From JANYCO01 sp035535995 (GTDB lineage Bacteria > Bacteroidota > Bacteroidia > Cytophagales > Cytophagaceae), in contig DATLOZ010000015.1 of NCBI GenBank assembly GCA_035535995.1, positions 1 to 64,000 on the forward strand: 64,000 bases of DNA, written 5' to 3'. A model generated the notes under the pieces. It was not told the DNA's origin. It was given only the letters and a program-made list of their open reading frames with translations, and did no database searches. The number at the start of each line of letters is the position of its first letter. The stretch's first letter is position 1. Position numbers and translations under genes: made by a program. Below are positions 51,827-61,560 of the stretch, piece after piece.

Positions 51827-53092
51827 TTAGATGGTTTCCTTTTTCGCGACATACAAATACATCCACATCGAAATAATCGCCAGTGCAAAGAAACCACTGA
51901 TCACAGTTCCGCTCATGAGTACAGTACCATAGTTATTCCATTGAAAGGCTTTCAGCACATCTTCCATATTCATCATATAGCCGATGCTAAAAATGATATA
52001 AGGGAAATAGCGACCCGACAATACTGAAAACGCTCCTACGAAAATTAAAGCTGGGTGACAGTAACGTTCGTGCATTTGTGTATTGAAATAAAAAAACACC
52101 AGCGGAACAAGCGCACCCATCAATAGTAATTTTTCAAACGGAATTATTTCTACAGGTTTCTTCAATAGGAGGTTCCATGCATTTTTGATCAAAGGATAGA
52201 GTGAAACAAAATAAGCAGTGGCAAACATCAATAAGCCCCATTTGTTATAACTGATTCCCAGAAACTGCAATGTATCTAATGTAACGATAAGCGCTTTCCC
52301 AACCGGCAGCCAGTACCATATGTTGTATGCATTCATGGAAATGTAAGGATATTTTCCTTTCGAATTTTTGATCACTTTCCAAACACTTTCTATATCGCCT
52401 TCCAGCAAGAAGGGTAAGGTTATTATAAATTCCACTAGCATAGCCAATATGATCCAGCGCAGCAGATTCTTTATGGAAAATTCCCGCAGGAGTGTAGGAA
52501 ATAGTATCAGGGAAATGAAAGGCAGAAAAATAATTGCCTGAAGTTTCATATTTACCGCCAGCAGTGAGAATATAATAGTGAGTGCTACTTTTTCTTTGAC
52601 AGCAAAATAAAAAGCAAAAAACACAAGTGTGGTCATGATCGCATCTACCTGTGCCCAAAGCATGGTGTCATAGAGATAGGCAATGTTGAGCAAGACGAAC
52701 AAACTCAGGATCAGTGCACGCTGTGTATCTTTGACGTAGTCTATTAATATTTTATACAAAAGGATCACTCCTGCAAAATCGAAGAGCAGCGAAAAGATTT
52801 TCAGTAGGTATCCGTATTGATCAATATTCGCCTCACTTCCGGCGATCATTCCATATAGATATAATATATAGTGGTAAAGTGGAAGATAATCGGTGCCTAC
52901 TTTGTAGACGTTTCCTAATCCTTCCTGGTAAATAAATTTGGCCCACTCCGTCCAGCAAAGCATATCGGATACATGATAACCTGACCGTGGAAGCAACGAC
53001 AGGCACAAGAGAAAGATGAGTGAATAGAGTAAGAATGCTGTTTTGTGCGTACTAAAAATAGTACGGATGTAGCTGATTGAGTTGTTTTTCAT
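51827..53092 (-). CDS. Multi-spanning membrane glycosyltransferase (GT87/mannosyltransferase-like)
   Basis: The 421-residue protein has about ten transmembrane helices and an N-terminal loop with SDMLCWTEWAKFIYQEGLGN and GTDYLPLYHY, the pattern of polyprenol-dependent mannosyltransferases of the DUF2029/GT87 type (GT-C fold). It would add a sugar from a lipid carrier to a lipid or protein. The ATG at 53092 is preferred; the longer frame adds a basic stretch upstream. It lies between the SNF2 and vapBC genes. Confidence 0.8.
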   Translation of the reverse strand: MKNNSISYIRTIFSTHKTAFLLYSLIFLLCLSLLPRSGYHVSDMLCWTEWAKFIYQEGLGNVYKVGTDYLPLYHYILYLYGMIAGSEANIDQYGYLLKIFSLLFDFAGVILLYKILIDYVKDTQRALILSLFVLLNIAYLYDTMLWAQVDAIMTTLVFFAFYFAVKEKVALTIIFSLLAVNMKLQAIIFLPFISLILFPTLLREFSIKNLLRWIILAMLVEFIITLPFLLEGDIESVWKVIKNSKGKYPYISMNAYNIWYWLPVGKALIVTLDTLQFLGISYNKWGLLMFATAYFVSLYPLIKNAWNLLLKKPVEIIPFEKLLLMGALVPLVFFYFNTQMHERYCHPALIFVGAFSVLSGRYFPYIIFSIGYMMNMEDVLKAFQWNNYGTVLMSGTVISGFFALAIISMWMYLYVAKKETI

Positions 53093-53158
53093 TATCCCTT
53101 CTTTTGCACGGTGGACATGAATGTGCAAGGACAAAAATAAACATTTTCTTAAGTTTTC

Positions 53159-56089
53159 TTAATCAAAAATGGAGCTAATGTCTTCTCTTGAAAGGTTTTT
53201 TACAAAACTTTCTTCGGTTGTAATCAGGTCGCTGGCCAGTTTTTGCTTACCACGCTGCATGTTCAGGATCTTTTCTTCGACCGTATTTTTGGTGATGAAT
53301 TTATAGGTAAACACTTTATTTTTCTGGCCGATCCTGTAGGCACGGTCTACAGCCTGCTGCTCGATAGCAGGGTTCCACCATGGATCTAAGATGAATACAT
53401 AATCCGCAGAAGTCAGGTTCAAACCTACACCCCCGGCTTTGAGTGAAATGAGGAACACACGGATTTCTTCGCTCTGCTGAAAATCTTCCACCTGTCCCTG
53501 GCGGTCTTTGGTAGCGCCGTCGAGGTATGCATACTTGATGCCTTCTTTGTCGAGGTAGTGACGGAAGATCGTAAGGTGTTTTACAAATTGACTAAATATT
53601 AAAATCTTATGGTCATCGCCCAGTGCGCTGTGCATCATGTGCAGGATGTCTTCCATTTTGCCCGAACCTCCTTCGTAATTTTCATCTACCATCTTAGGAT
53701 GGTTGGCGATCTGGCGGAGTTTAGTAAGACCTTGTAAAAGCAGGATCTGCGAGCCATTCACACCCTTCTCGTCGATGGATTCAAGAATCTGGTTTCGGTA
53801 TTGCGATTTTACGCGCTCGTATTCTTCTTCCTGTGGTTTCGACATCTGGCAGTAGTGTACATTTTCTACTTTTGCCGGCAGCTCAGTAGCTACCTGCGAT
53901 TTGTGTCTTCTCAGGATAAAAGGTTTGATGAGGGAATACAAACGTTTTGTTTTTAGCTCATCGTGTTTCTTCTCAATTGGGTTCAGAAATTCTCTTCTGA
54001 AGAATCCTTCTGTACCCAGCAATCCAGGATTCACGAAATTAATTTGTGACCAAAGATCCAACGTGCTGTTCTCAATCGGCGTACCTGTAAGGATCAGGCG
54101 GTGCCTGCACTTCAGCTCTTTCACTGCACGTGCAATATTGGAATCAGGATTTTTGATCGCTTGCGATTCGTCAAGAATGGCATAGTGAAAGTAATAATTT
54201 TTCAAATGTTCAATATCTCTTCTTGCTGTACCGTAAGAAGTAATGATGAGGTCGTAGTTGGCAAACTGCTCTACGTTCTTCTCGCGGTGGATTCCTGTAT
54301 AGTTAAAGGTTTTGAGATTTGGTGCAAATTTCCTGGCCTCCATTTCCCAATTATAGATCAACGAGGTAGGCAGGATCAAAAGGCTTGCAGAAGAAGCGCC
54401 TCCTTCTTTTTGCTGTTGCAGCAAAGCCAATGTCTGTACGGTTTTCCCAAGACCCATATCGTCTGCCAGGCATCCGCCGAGATTGTACTTGTTTAGGAAT
54501 TGCATCCAGTTGTATCCCGCTTTCTGGTATGGTCGAAGCGAACCGGTGAAATACTGCGGCATCGGGAAATCTTCGATTGTATCGAAGTTGCGTAATTTTT
54601 CCAGTTTATTACTGATGTTCACTTTTGCCAGATTTCCTGTTTGAAGTTCTTCTACAAGCGCGATATGATGTTTTTTCAGTGTAAGTTGATCATCGTTGTC
54701 GTCTACGAAAGCGAAGAGTTCAGTGTATTGAGAGAACCATTCTTCAGGAATTACGGCGATCTCGCCATTAGGCAGTTCAAATTCGGTCACACCTTTCAGA
54801 ATATATTTTCTTATTTTCAAAAACGGAATTTCAAATTCTCCAAAACGGATCAGCGCTTGAATATCAAACCAGTCGTTGTTCTCTTTTACTTCCAGATTGA
54901 TAGAAGATTCGCCTACGAAATATTTTTTCTCGTCTTTACTATTTTGCTTGATGTTAAATCCTAGTACTGCCAGTGGTTCCTGATTGCGCTTGATCCAGGA
55001 GAAGGCCTTTTGGCGTTCCAGCACAGCTTTCCCGTTGCGGATCTCCAGCCCAAGCAAGTTAAGGTCTGCCGTGATCTTACGTTCCCAGTCGATCGATCTT
55101 TTTACTTTATGGAAAATGTAGGAATCTTCCGTTTTTTCCATTTTCACATAACAAGGAGAATTATTGTTGGCGCTAAAAAGAAAATCGCCGTATTGAAACG
55201 ACAAACTGAAGACAATGCTGCTATCATTGTCTTCCAATACTTCCACATCGTCTGTTTGTGCGCCAAACATATTCATGGTAGTAGCTTTGGCAAGCTCAGA
55301 AAACATGAGCACCGGCGAAGGTTCATAGCGCTCGTTGTTGATTGTAAATCCTTTGGCATGTACGTCGAAGGAAGCGATCAGGGAAGAGACGAATTTTTCG
55401 TAGTAAGTCTCCTCCACTTTTTTCGGGATCTCGATAAATTTCTTTTTAAGAAATGGTTTTAATTTATTGCCGTCCACTTCTTTTTCGAATGTATATACCT
55501 TGTCTTCTACCACCAGCCAGGCAGGCGAGTTGCAAAGGATGATAGCGTTGCGGTATTGAAAATCTATTTTTTCGCCGTCGTATTTGATAGTAGGAAAATA
55601 GTGCGTATTGCTTTCGTTGCGCATGAAATGAAACAGCACTGTAGCCTTGTTGGGTTGTACGGTTACTTGCTTCCAGGTAGGTTCTCCGTCGCTGCCCATT
55701 TCAAAAAGCATTTTGTTGCGCAGCATAGGCAGCATTTCATTCTTTTTTGTTTCGATATAAGAATGAATCATATCCTGCAGGCCGGTGTCGCCTTTTTCTT
55801 TATGAAATATTTTGAGGAAAAATTCCTGAGGTGTTACTTTTTTGTTATAAAATTTGCGGACAATTGTTTCCTGGGAGATCGTTTCGGTAAGTTTGATCAG
55901 TTTGTAGTCCTCTTCGTCCATCCCCGCAGCAAATTCCTTGGCATTTCGATCGGAGATATGCTGATGTTTTAGCGTAAGCTTCCCATTTTGGTCCAGCTGA
56001 ATAGCATAGGCTTCCACAAGGTAGCCCAGGAATTCATGTTCCAGGTAAGAATATATGATCTTAAAAGGCGCAGAGGTGGAAACTTTCAT
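53159..56089 (-). CDS. SNF2-family ATPase (DEAD/DEAH helicase-like)
   Basis: The 976-residue protein has a long N-terminal beta-rich part (about 1-500) and a SNF2 ATPase core: LADDMGLGKTVQTLALL (I), ILDESQ (II, in place of DEAH), RLILTGTPIENS (III) and QAVDRAYRIGQ (VI). Bacterial homologues act with RNA polymerase or in DNA handling; the role here is unknown. The length and domain order agree with the large bacterial SNF2 group with N-terminal Zn-less region. It is a single gene. Confidence 0.95.
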   Translation of the reverse strand: MKVSTSAPFKIIYSYLEHEFLGYLVEAYAIQLDQNGKLTLKHQHISDRNAKEFAAGMDEEDYKLIKLTETISQETIVRKFYNKKVTPQEFFLKIFHKEKGDTGLQDMIHSYIETKKNEMLPMLRNKMLFEMGSDGEPTWKQVTVQPNKATVLFHFMRNESNTHYFPTIKYDGEKIDFQYRNAIILCNSPAWLVVEDKVYTFEKEVDGNKLKPFLKKKFIEIPKKVEETYYEKFVSSLIASFDVHAKGFTINNERYEPSPVLMFSELAKATTMNMFGAQTDDVEVLEDNDSSIVFSLSFQYGDFLFSANNNSPCYVKMEKTEDSYIFHKVKRSIDWERKITADLNLLGLEIRNGKAVLERQKAFSWIKRNQEPLAVLGFNIKQNSKDEKKYFVGESSINLEVKENNDWFDIQALIRFGEFEIPFLKIRKYILKGVTEFELPNGEIAVIPEEWFSQYTELFAFVDDNDDQLTLKKHHIALVEELQTGNLAKVNISNKLEKLRNFDTIEDFPMPQYFTGSLRPYQKAGYNWMQFLNKYNLGGCLADDMGLGKTVQTLALLQQQKEGGASSASLLILPTSLIYNWEMEARKFAPNLKTFNYTGIHREKNVEQFANYDLIITSYGTARRDIEHLKNYYFHYAILDESQAIKNPDSNIARAVKELKCRHRLILTGTPIENSTLDLWSQINFVNPGLLGTEGFFRREFLNPIEKKHDELKTKRLYSLIKPFILRRHKSQVATELPAKVENVHYCQMSKPQEEEYERVKSQYRNQILESIDEKGVNGSQILLLQGLTKLRQIANHPKMVDENYEGGSGKMEDILHMMHSALGDDHKILIFSQFVKHLTIFRHYLDKEGIKYAYLDGATKDRQGQVEDFQQSEEIRVFLISLKAGGVGLNLTSADYVFILDPWWNPAIEQQAVDRAYRIGQKNKVFTYKFITKNTVEEKILNMQRGKQKLASDLITTEESFVKNLSREDISSIFD

Positions 56090-56300
56090 ATTCTATTCAA
56101 AAAAACATTATACTATCATCTTATTCTGTTAACCAAAAAGAAAGGCAAAAACTGAATTTTTGCATTTTTTAAGGTTAGCGGAGATGTAATATAACAAGAA
56201 AACCCACACGATGCCAGCATAAAAAGAAAAAAATATCGACAATCAGGCAACCTTTTTCGAGGGGGCCTTAAGAGCGTTTTTAAGCAGATTCAGGAATGTT

Positions 56301-57068
56301 TTAGAGGCAAAAACCGGCAAAGCTTTGCAGAATTTTTTGAGCTTCCTCTTTGTTTTCGATCATGCCCATATGGCCGGCGTCTTGTATAAAATGAACTATG
56401 CTATGTTTGGCCAGGTGGCATTGTTCCAGGTTTTTCTCCAGAGGTATAGTGCCGTCTTTTTTTCCTACAACAAGCAAGACCGGTACATTCGCATTTTTTA
56501 AAACCGAGGTTCTGTCGGGGCGGTCGCGCATGGCTATGGTGGTTTCGATCACACCTGCTTCGCTGGAGGAAGCAGCGATGCGAACGAGGTCTTCTATTTC
56601 TGACTTGAGTCGCTCACGGTTGCGCAGCGAAAATAGCGGCGGCACAAAGGATTGGGCAAAAGTAGCCACTCCATATTTTTCGATGAAAGCGATGGTTTTG
56701 TTGCGGTTCTCTTTTCTTTCTTCCGAATCGGCGAAAGCGGTGGAATGAAAAAGGCCGAATCCTTTCAGACGGTTCTCGTACTTCTCTGCAAACGCAAGTG
56801 TAACGTAGCCGCCCAGCGAATGGCCAATCATGATACATTGCTCAATGCGAAGTGCATCGAGCAGATGTTTTATTTGTTCTGCATGATAATCGATGGAAAT
56901 ATCGGAAGCTTCCAGTCTGCTTTCTCCGAAGCCTGGAAGATCAGGAATGATCACGCGGTAGTGTGAAGCGAGAGGTTTTTCGCAGTATTTCCATAACTCA
57001 CGGCTCTCGCAGAAACCGTGGATCAAAATAAGCGGGAAACCGTTCCCGGAATCGTTGTACTCGAGCAT
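56301..57068 (-). CDS. Alpha/beta hydrolase
   Basis: The 255-residue protein has the oxyanion loop ILIHGFCESRELW, the nucleophile elbow GHSLGGYV (Ser near residue 91), the acid in VVGKKDGTIPL and the catalytic His in DAGHMGMIE. This is a complete catalytic triad of the alpha/beta-hydrolase fold; substrate is unknown. The ATG at 57068 is the natural start. It is followed on the same strand by nothing until 56089. Confidence 0.9.
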   Translation of the reverse strand: MLEYNDSGNGFPLILIHGFCESRELWKYCEKPLASHYRVIIPDLPGFGESRLEASDISIDYHAEQIKHLLDALRIEQCIMIGHSLGGYVTLAFAEKYENRLKGFGLFHSTAFADSEERKENRNKTIAFIEKYGVATFAQSFVPPLFSLRNRERLKSEIEDLVRIAASSSEAGVIETTIAMRDRPDRTSVLKNANVPVLLVVGKKDGTIPLEKNLEQCHLAKHSIVHFIQDAGHMGMIENKEEAQKILQSFAGFCL

Positions 57069-57143
57069 GGGAGAAGAGGAAAAAAAGCAGACATCCTTAT
57101 TACTGATATGCGTAAAGAACGCGGAGTTTATGAGGAATAGAAA

Positions 57144-57311
57144 TTATTGAAGCTCTTTAGGCAGCGGTGCCTTTGCAAGAATTTCTTTAGCAGCTTCTAT
57201 TTTTTTCTGAATAAATGGTCCATGATCAGTAATATTATCAAGCGCAGGATTGACTGTAAATTTCGTTTTAGAATGTAATTTTGCTAAAGGAGTAAGTTTT
57301 TGCTTTTTCAT
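57144..57311 (-). CDS. Small ORF, candidate partner of the DUF6934 gene
   Basis: The ATG at 57311 opens 55 codons to a TAA at 57144-57146. The product has a basic N-terminus (KKQKLTPLAKLHSKTKF) and an amphipathic helix near the end (FIQKKIEAAKEILAKAPL). It begins 15 bases after the stop of the DUF6934 gene, on the same strand. Small partners of this size beside DUF6934 genes could be antitoxin-like, but I know of no experimental support. Too short for most ORF listings. Confidence 0.5.
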   Translation of the reverse strand: MKKQKLTPLAKLHSKTKFTVNPALDNITDHGPFIQKKIEAAKEILAKAPLPKELQ

Positions 57312-57326
57312 ATTAACTAATTTACG

Positions 57327-57786
57327 TTATTTTTTTGTAATTAAAAATGCTTCATAAGAACAGTTACTTTGAAATTTCTCCCAGCTATTTTTTCGAAAAC
57401 CGTATACATTAAAATCTTTTTCTATAATATATAAGTTATTGGAAATCCCTATTTGATATAAACGAGTTCTGGATTTTGTACTCCCTTTTGCCAAAACAAA
57501 TGCTCGAGGGTATTTAGAAAAGAAATCGTATACGGTCATTGCTACAGTTGACAAAACCATTTTACTATCCTTGTTATCAGAAAATTATATCATCTCGAAC
57601 CTTGTCATTGAAATCCACATCACCGAAACCTAAATTGTACAACAAAGGTTTTTTCTCAATGTTTGTAAATATGACTCGTTTATTAATTTTTCCTTTAGGT
57701 CCAATACTAAAAAAATCATACTGTAAGTGAGAAGAAGAAATCTCCACTTCATATCTTGGATGATGCATGAAAAAATGTAAATTCAA
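57327..57786 (-). pseudogene. DUF6934 family gene with a frameshift
   Basis: Two frames together give one DUF6934 protein: residues from 57786 (YDFFSIGPKGKINKRVIF, YNLGFGDVDFNDKVRDD) and from 57560 (VLSTVAMTVYDFFSKYP, LAKGSTKSRTRLYQIGI, WEKFQ, CSYEAFLITKK). The second part is read one base out of frame with the first; one T fewer in the tttt just before ctgataac would join them as ISDNKDSK. Either the gene is broken or a base is wrong. The joined length (about 152) is normal. Its frequent genomic partners suggest a toxin-antitoxin-like role. Confidence 0.7.
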
Positions 57787-57850
57787 AAAATAAAAAATGA
57801 ATGAACGCCAGTTGTCACAGCCAACCTGGCATTCAGAAGATCTTATCAGA

Positions 57851-59773
57851 TCAGGACATCACCTTCTCCTGCTTCCGCGCGATGAGCTTCTTCACAGCTT
57901 CTACAATGCCTTCAGGATCATAGCCACATTCTGCGTGCAGTTCCAATTGTTCACCATGTTCTACCACCCGGTCTGGAATTCCGAGACGGATCATTTTAGC
58001 AGTATAATTATGCTCCGCCATAAACTCCAATACCGCACTTCCGAAACCACCCATCAGGCAGCCGTCTTCTACTGTTACGATCTTGTTGAATTTGGAAAAA
58101 ATTTCGTGCAATAATTTTTCGTCAAGCGGTTTTGCAAAACGCATGTCGTAATGTGCCGGATAAATATCCTCCGTAGCTAGCAGATCACAAGACTTCACAG
58201 CATAGTTGCCGATATGACCCAGTGTAAGAATAGCTACTTCTTTTCCTTCGCGGACCAGACGACCGGTGCCAGTTTCTATTTTTTCGAAAGGAGTTCTCCA
58301 CTCCGGCATCACACCTTGTCCGCGCGGGTAGCGGATCGTGTAAGCGCCGCCTGTGTGAAGAGTGCCGGAATACATCATATTCCTCAACTCTGATTCATTC
58401 ATCGGTGAGCAGATCACCATGTTTGGGATACAGCGCATGAACGCGATATCGTACGCGCCATGGTGTGTAGGACCATCTGCGCCTGCAATGCCGGCACGGT
58501 CGAGACAAAAGATGACGGGTATTTTCTGAATGGCTACATCGTGTACTACCTGGTCGTAGCCGCGCTGCATGAAGCTAGAGTAAATATTGCAGAAAGGAAT
58601 CATACCCTGCGTTGCTAAGCCTGCCGAGAAGGTTACGGCATGTTGCTCTGCAATGCCCACGTCAAGCGCGCGATCGGGCATTTCTTTCATCATGATGTTC
58701 AGCGAAGAGCCGGAAGGCATCGCTGGCGTAACACCCATGATCTTCGGGTTTTGCTTGGCCAGTTCCAGAATGGTATGTCCGAATACGTCCTGGTATTTTG
58801 GAGCCTGCGGTGTATCGTATGTTTTTTTGACAATCTCTCCAGTCTCTTTGTTGAAGAGTCCCGGCGCATGCCAAAGGGTTTGATCTTTTTCTGCTAAAGA
58901 ATATCCTTTGCCTTTTGTAGTAAGAATATGTAGCAACTTAGGACCAGGAATATTTTTCATATCTTTGAAAACACTCACCAGGTGGTCCAGGTCGTGGCCA
59001 TCTACCGGGCCGAAGTAGCGGATCTGGAGTGATTCGAAAAGATTACTATTTTTAAGAAGAGTAGCTTTAAGACCTGCTTCTATTTTTGAAGCGATCTGTT
59101 GTGCAGCCGGCGCGATTTTTTTCATTTTACCCAGCATATGCCAGATCTCATCGCGCATGCGGTTGTAAGTGCTGGAAGTAGTGATGTCTACCAGATAATC
59201 TTTGAGCGCTCCTACGTTCGGGTCAATCGCCATGCAGTTGTCGTTGAGTACGACCAACAGATTGGCGCCTGCAATTCCCGCGTGGTTCATGGCTTCGAAA
59301 GCCATTCCCGCAGTAAGTGCACCATCGCCGATCACGGCAATATGCTGACGATCTTTTTCTCCTTTGGCGGCAGAAGCTACTGCCATTCCAAGCGCAGCGG
59401 AAATGGATGTTGAAGAGTGGCCTACGCCAAAAGCGTCGTAAATGCTTTCGCTTCTTTTAGGAAATCCGGAAATGCCTCCGTAAAGACGGTTGGTATGAAA
59501 AGTATCTTTTCTGCCGGTGAGTATTTTATGTCCATATGCCTGGTGGCCTACGTCCCACACCAGTTGGTCATCGGGAGTATTGAAGACATAATGAAGCGCT
59601 ACGGTCAGCTCTGCTACCCCCAGACTGGCGCCAAAATGGCCACCGTACACAGAAACATTGTCGATAATAAATTCTCTCAGCTCATTACATAGTTGAAGTA
59701 ACTGGCTTTCGTCCAGTTTTCTAAGGTCTTCCGGAGAATTAATGTCGGCTAATAATTTACCCGCTTTGATCAA
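57851..59773 (-). CDS. dxs: 1-deoxy-D-xylulose-5-phosphate synthase
   Basis: The 640-residue protein is collinear with DXS. It has the thiamine-diphosphate loop IGDGALTAGMAFEAMNHAG, the QLVWDVGHQAYGHKILTG block, and the transketolase pyrimidine domain (DVGIAEQHAVTFSAGLA) and C-terminal domain. It makes DXP from pyruvate and glyceraldehyde-3-phosphate for isoprenoids, thiamine and pyridoxal. The start is a TTG at 59773, with no ATG upstream in frame. A perfect TATATTTG box lies 31 bases upstream. Confidence 0.97.
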   Translation of the reverse strand: MIKAGKLLADINSPEDLRKLDESQLLQLCNELREFIIDNVSVYGGHFGASLGVAELTVALHYVFNTPDDQLVWDVGHQAYGHKILTGRKDTFHTNRLYGGISGFPKRSESIYDAFGVGHSSTSISAALGMAVASAAKGEKDRQHIAVIGDGALTAGMAFEAMNHAGIAGANLLVVLNDNCMAIDPNVGALKDYLVDITTSSTYNRMRDEIWHMLGKMKKIAPAAQQIASKIEAGLKATLLKNSNLFESLQIRYFGPVDGHDLDHLVSVFKDMKNIPGPKLLHILTTKGKGYSLAEKDQTLWHAPGLFNKETGEIVKKTYDTPQAPKYQDVFGHTILELAKQNPKIMGVTPAMPSGSSLNIMMKEMPDRALDVGIAEQHAVTFSAGLATQGMIPFCNIYSSFMQRGYDQVVHDVAIQKIPVIFCLDRAGIAGADGPTHHGAYDIAFMRCIPNMVICSPMNESELRNMMYSGTLHTGGAYTIRYPRGQGVMPEWRTPFEKIETGTGRLVREGKEVAILTLGHIGNYAVKSCDLLATEDIYPAHYDMRFAKPLDEKLLHEIFSKFNKIVTVEDGCLMGGFGSAVLEFMAEHNYTAKMIRLGIPDRVVEHGEQLELHAECGYDPEGIVEAVKKLIARKQEKVMS

Positions 59774-59803
59774 AATCCTAAAATAGTTAAATGCTGTGAA
59801 CTA

Positions 59804-59811
59804 CAAATATA
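59804..59811 (-). promoter_or_regulatory. Bacteroidota -7 box of dxs (TATATTTG)
   Basis: It matches TAnnTTTG exactly on the minus strand, about 31 bases before the TTG start. No clear TTTG is seen at the -33 spacing. Confidence 0.55.
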
Positions 59812-59954
59812 TATAATTTCCCGTAATTTTATCCGATTAAAACCGTTTAAAATACAGCCTTTCTGCCAATTACTAGTTATCCACGTGGATAGTGGAAAAA
59901 TAACAATTCCTGCAGTCTATATGTTTATACGTTATCCTTCTAATTTTACAAACT

Positions 59955-60737
59955 ATGAGTAACGAAAACTTTGAGATAGAACTGCCTTTGTTCAAAGGAC
60001 CGTTTGACTTGCTTCTATTTTTTATAGAACGTGATGAGCTGGATATTTATGATATTCCGATCTCAAAAATCACTAACGACTTCCTTTCTTATCTCCATCA
60101 CCTGGAGAAAATGAATATTGAAGTAGCCAGCGAATTTATTCTGGTAGCTTCTACACTCATGCGCATCAAGGCCAAAATGCTGCTTCCAAGACCTGAGATC
60201 GACGAGCAGGGCAATGAGGTTGACCCTCGCGAAGAGTTGGTAGCGCATCTACTGGAATATAAAAAATACAAGTCTGTCATCGGCGAACTCTCTTCGTTGG
60301 AAGAATCTTCCCTTCAAAGAGAAAAACGCGGAAACGTACTGCGCGAACTGAAGCAACTAGCCGAAGTGAACGATGTTGAAGCCGAGCTTCAGGATCTTGA
60401 TCTTTATAAGCTTCTGAAAGTATTTGAAAAAGTGATCGTCCGTTTTGAGACGGAAAAAAATAAGCCAATCCATAAGGTAATCCAATATCCTTACAGCATC
60501 GAAGAAAAAAAGGAATACATACTTCGCAAAGTAGGGCTGGTTTCCAAAGTTTCCTTTCTGGATGTGATGAAAGACAGTACCGAAAAGATCGAAGTTATTT
60601 ATAGCTTTCTGGCAATCCTGGAATTGCTACAGATGCATTTTATTATGATCTATATTGGAGAAGGATTCAATAATTTCTGGATCGAAAAATACGACGAAAA
60701 ACACACGCAAACGCTTGTGAACGAATGGGACGAGTAA
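59955..60737 (+). CDS. scpA: Segregation and condensation protein A
   Basis: The 260-residue protein matches the ScpA kleisin: FEIELPLFKGPFDLLLFFIERDE at the N-terminus (binds the SMC neck), LVASTLMRIKAKMLL, DPREELVAHLLEYKKYK and a C-terminal winged helix (KIEVIYSFLAILELLQMHFI). With SMC and ScpB it condenses chromosomes. The ATG at 59955 is correct. A 48-bp palindrome lies two bases after the stop. Confidence 0.95.
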   Translation: MSNENFEIELPLFKGPFDLLLFFIERDELDIYDIPISKITNDFLSYLHHLEKMNIEVASEFILVASTLMRIKAKMLLPRPEIDEQGNEVDPREELVAHLLEYKKYKSVIGELSSLEESSLQREKRGNVLRELKQLAEVNDVEAELQDLDLYKLLKVFEKVIVRFETEKNKPIHKVIQYPYSIEEKKEYILRKVGLVSKVSFLDVMKDSTEKIEVIYSFLAILELLQMHFIMIYIGEGFNNFWIEKYDEKHTQTLVNEWDE

Positions 60738-60738
60738 C

Positions 60739-60786
60739 AGTGTGAGTGTGAGTCTTGAGAATATTCTCAAGACTCACACTCACACT
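60739..60786. terminator. 48-bp perfect palindrome between convergent genes
   Basis: agtgtgagtgtgagtcttga(gaat) meets its exact reverse complement (attc)tcaagactcacactcacact with no loop. It lies between the stops of scpA and ndk and would form a strong hairpin in either transcript, but has no T-run. Confidence 0.85.
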
Positions 60787-60791
60787 CCAGG

Positions 60792-61211
60792 CTAGTATTG
60801 CTCCATTCTTGAAAAGAAAAAACTCCCTTCTATTTGTGCATTTTCATCAGAGTCAGAACCATGAATGGCATTGGACTCCAGCGAGCGTGCATATTTTTTG
60901 CGGATCGTGCCTTCTTCTGCATTGGCAGGGTTGGTAGCGCCGATCAGTTTACGAAAATCTGCTACCGCATTTTCTTTTTCCAGGATCATTGCTACAATAT
61001 GATTGGCCGACATGATTTTTTTCAGGTCTTCGTAAAAAGGTTTTCCTGTATGTACTTCGTAAAATTGTCCTGCCCGTTCAGGAGTCAGTTTGGTCATTTT
61101 CATTGCCACGATTCTAAATCCTGCCTCCTCGATCATTTTGGTAATAGCCCCGGTATAGCCGTCTTTCACAGCATCCGGCTTCACCATGGTAAAAGTTCTG
61201 TTTGTCGCCAT
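60792..61211 (-). CDS. ndk: Nucleoside-diphosphate kinase
   Basis: The 139-residue protein matches NDK: NRTFTMVKPDAVKDGYTG at the start, GATNPANAEEGTIRKKYA for nucleotide binding, and the active-site His in ESNAIHGSDSDENA (about residue 118). It equilibrates NTP pools. A TATTTTTG box (61243-61250) lies upstream and fits a -7 element. Confidence 0.97.
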   Translation of the reverse strand: MATNRTFTMVKPDAVKDGYTGAITKMIEEAGFRIVAMKMTKLTPERAGQFYEVHTGKPFYEDLKKIMSANHIVAMILEKENAVADFRKLIGATNPANAEEGTIRKKYARSLESNAIHGSDSDENAQIEGSFFFSRMEQY

Positions 61212-61242
61212 TTCTGGATAAAATTATTGTTAACTAATGAAA

Positions 61243-61250
61243 CAAAAATA
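61243..61250 (-). promoter_or_regulatory. Bacteroidota -7 box of ndk (TATTTTTG)
   Basis: It matches TAnnTTTG exactly on the minus strand and lies about 32 bases before the ndk ATG. The -33 region has only an approximate match. Confidence 0.55.
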
Positions 61251-61307
61251 CGAGGATTATTGAAAAATGCGCCATTAATCTGTTTTTAATATTGTAGTTG
61301 CTGCTAT

Positions 61308-61465
61308 GGATGCCAGATGCCGAATACCTGATGCCCGATAAAAAATGTGATTTATACAGGTTTTGTAATTTTAAAATTTACATTTTACAATCCTTCTTTA
61401 ATGCAGCTTATCAGAGCTATAGTTGCAAATTTTTATCGGGCATCAGGTCTCGGCCATCAGGTATC
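61308..61465. repeat. Inverted repeat, ggatgccagat family, copy 2
   Basis: The arms ggatgccagatgccgaatac(ctgatgcccgataaaaa) and (tttttatcgggcatcag)gtctcggccatcaggtatcc pair over about 37 bases with a few mismatches. Related to 12011-12083. It lies between ndk and the DHH gene. Confidence 0.82.
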
Positions 61466-61560
61466 CGATATCTATTCTATTTACTTCGTATAGTTTTTGC
61501 TTTTCAGGCAATTATTCATCATTTTTACGGACTATTTTAGCATGTTTTTAAGTATACAGA

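Noticed and set aside
57797..58114. 105-residue frame on the plus strand
   Set aside because: It is the antisense of the dxs 3' end and shows no independent support.
59804..59811. Link between the orphan TPP elements and dxs
   Set aside because: DXS needs thiamine diphosphate and makes a thiamine precursor, but it is over 50 kb away and has no aptamer upstream.
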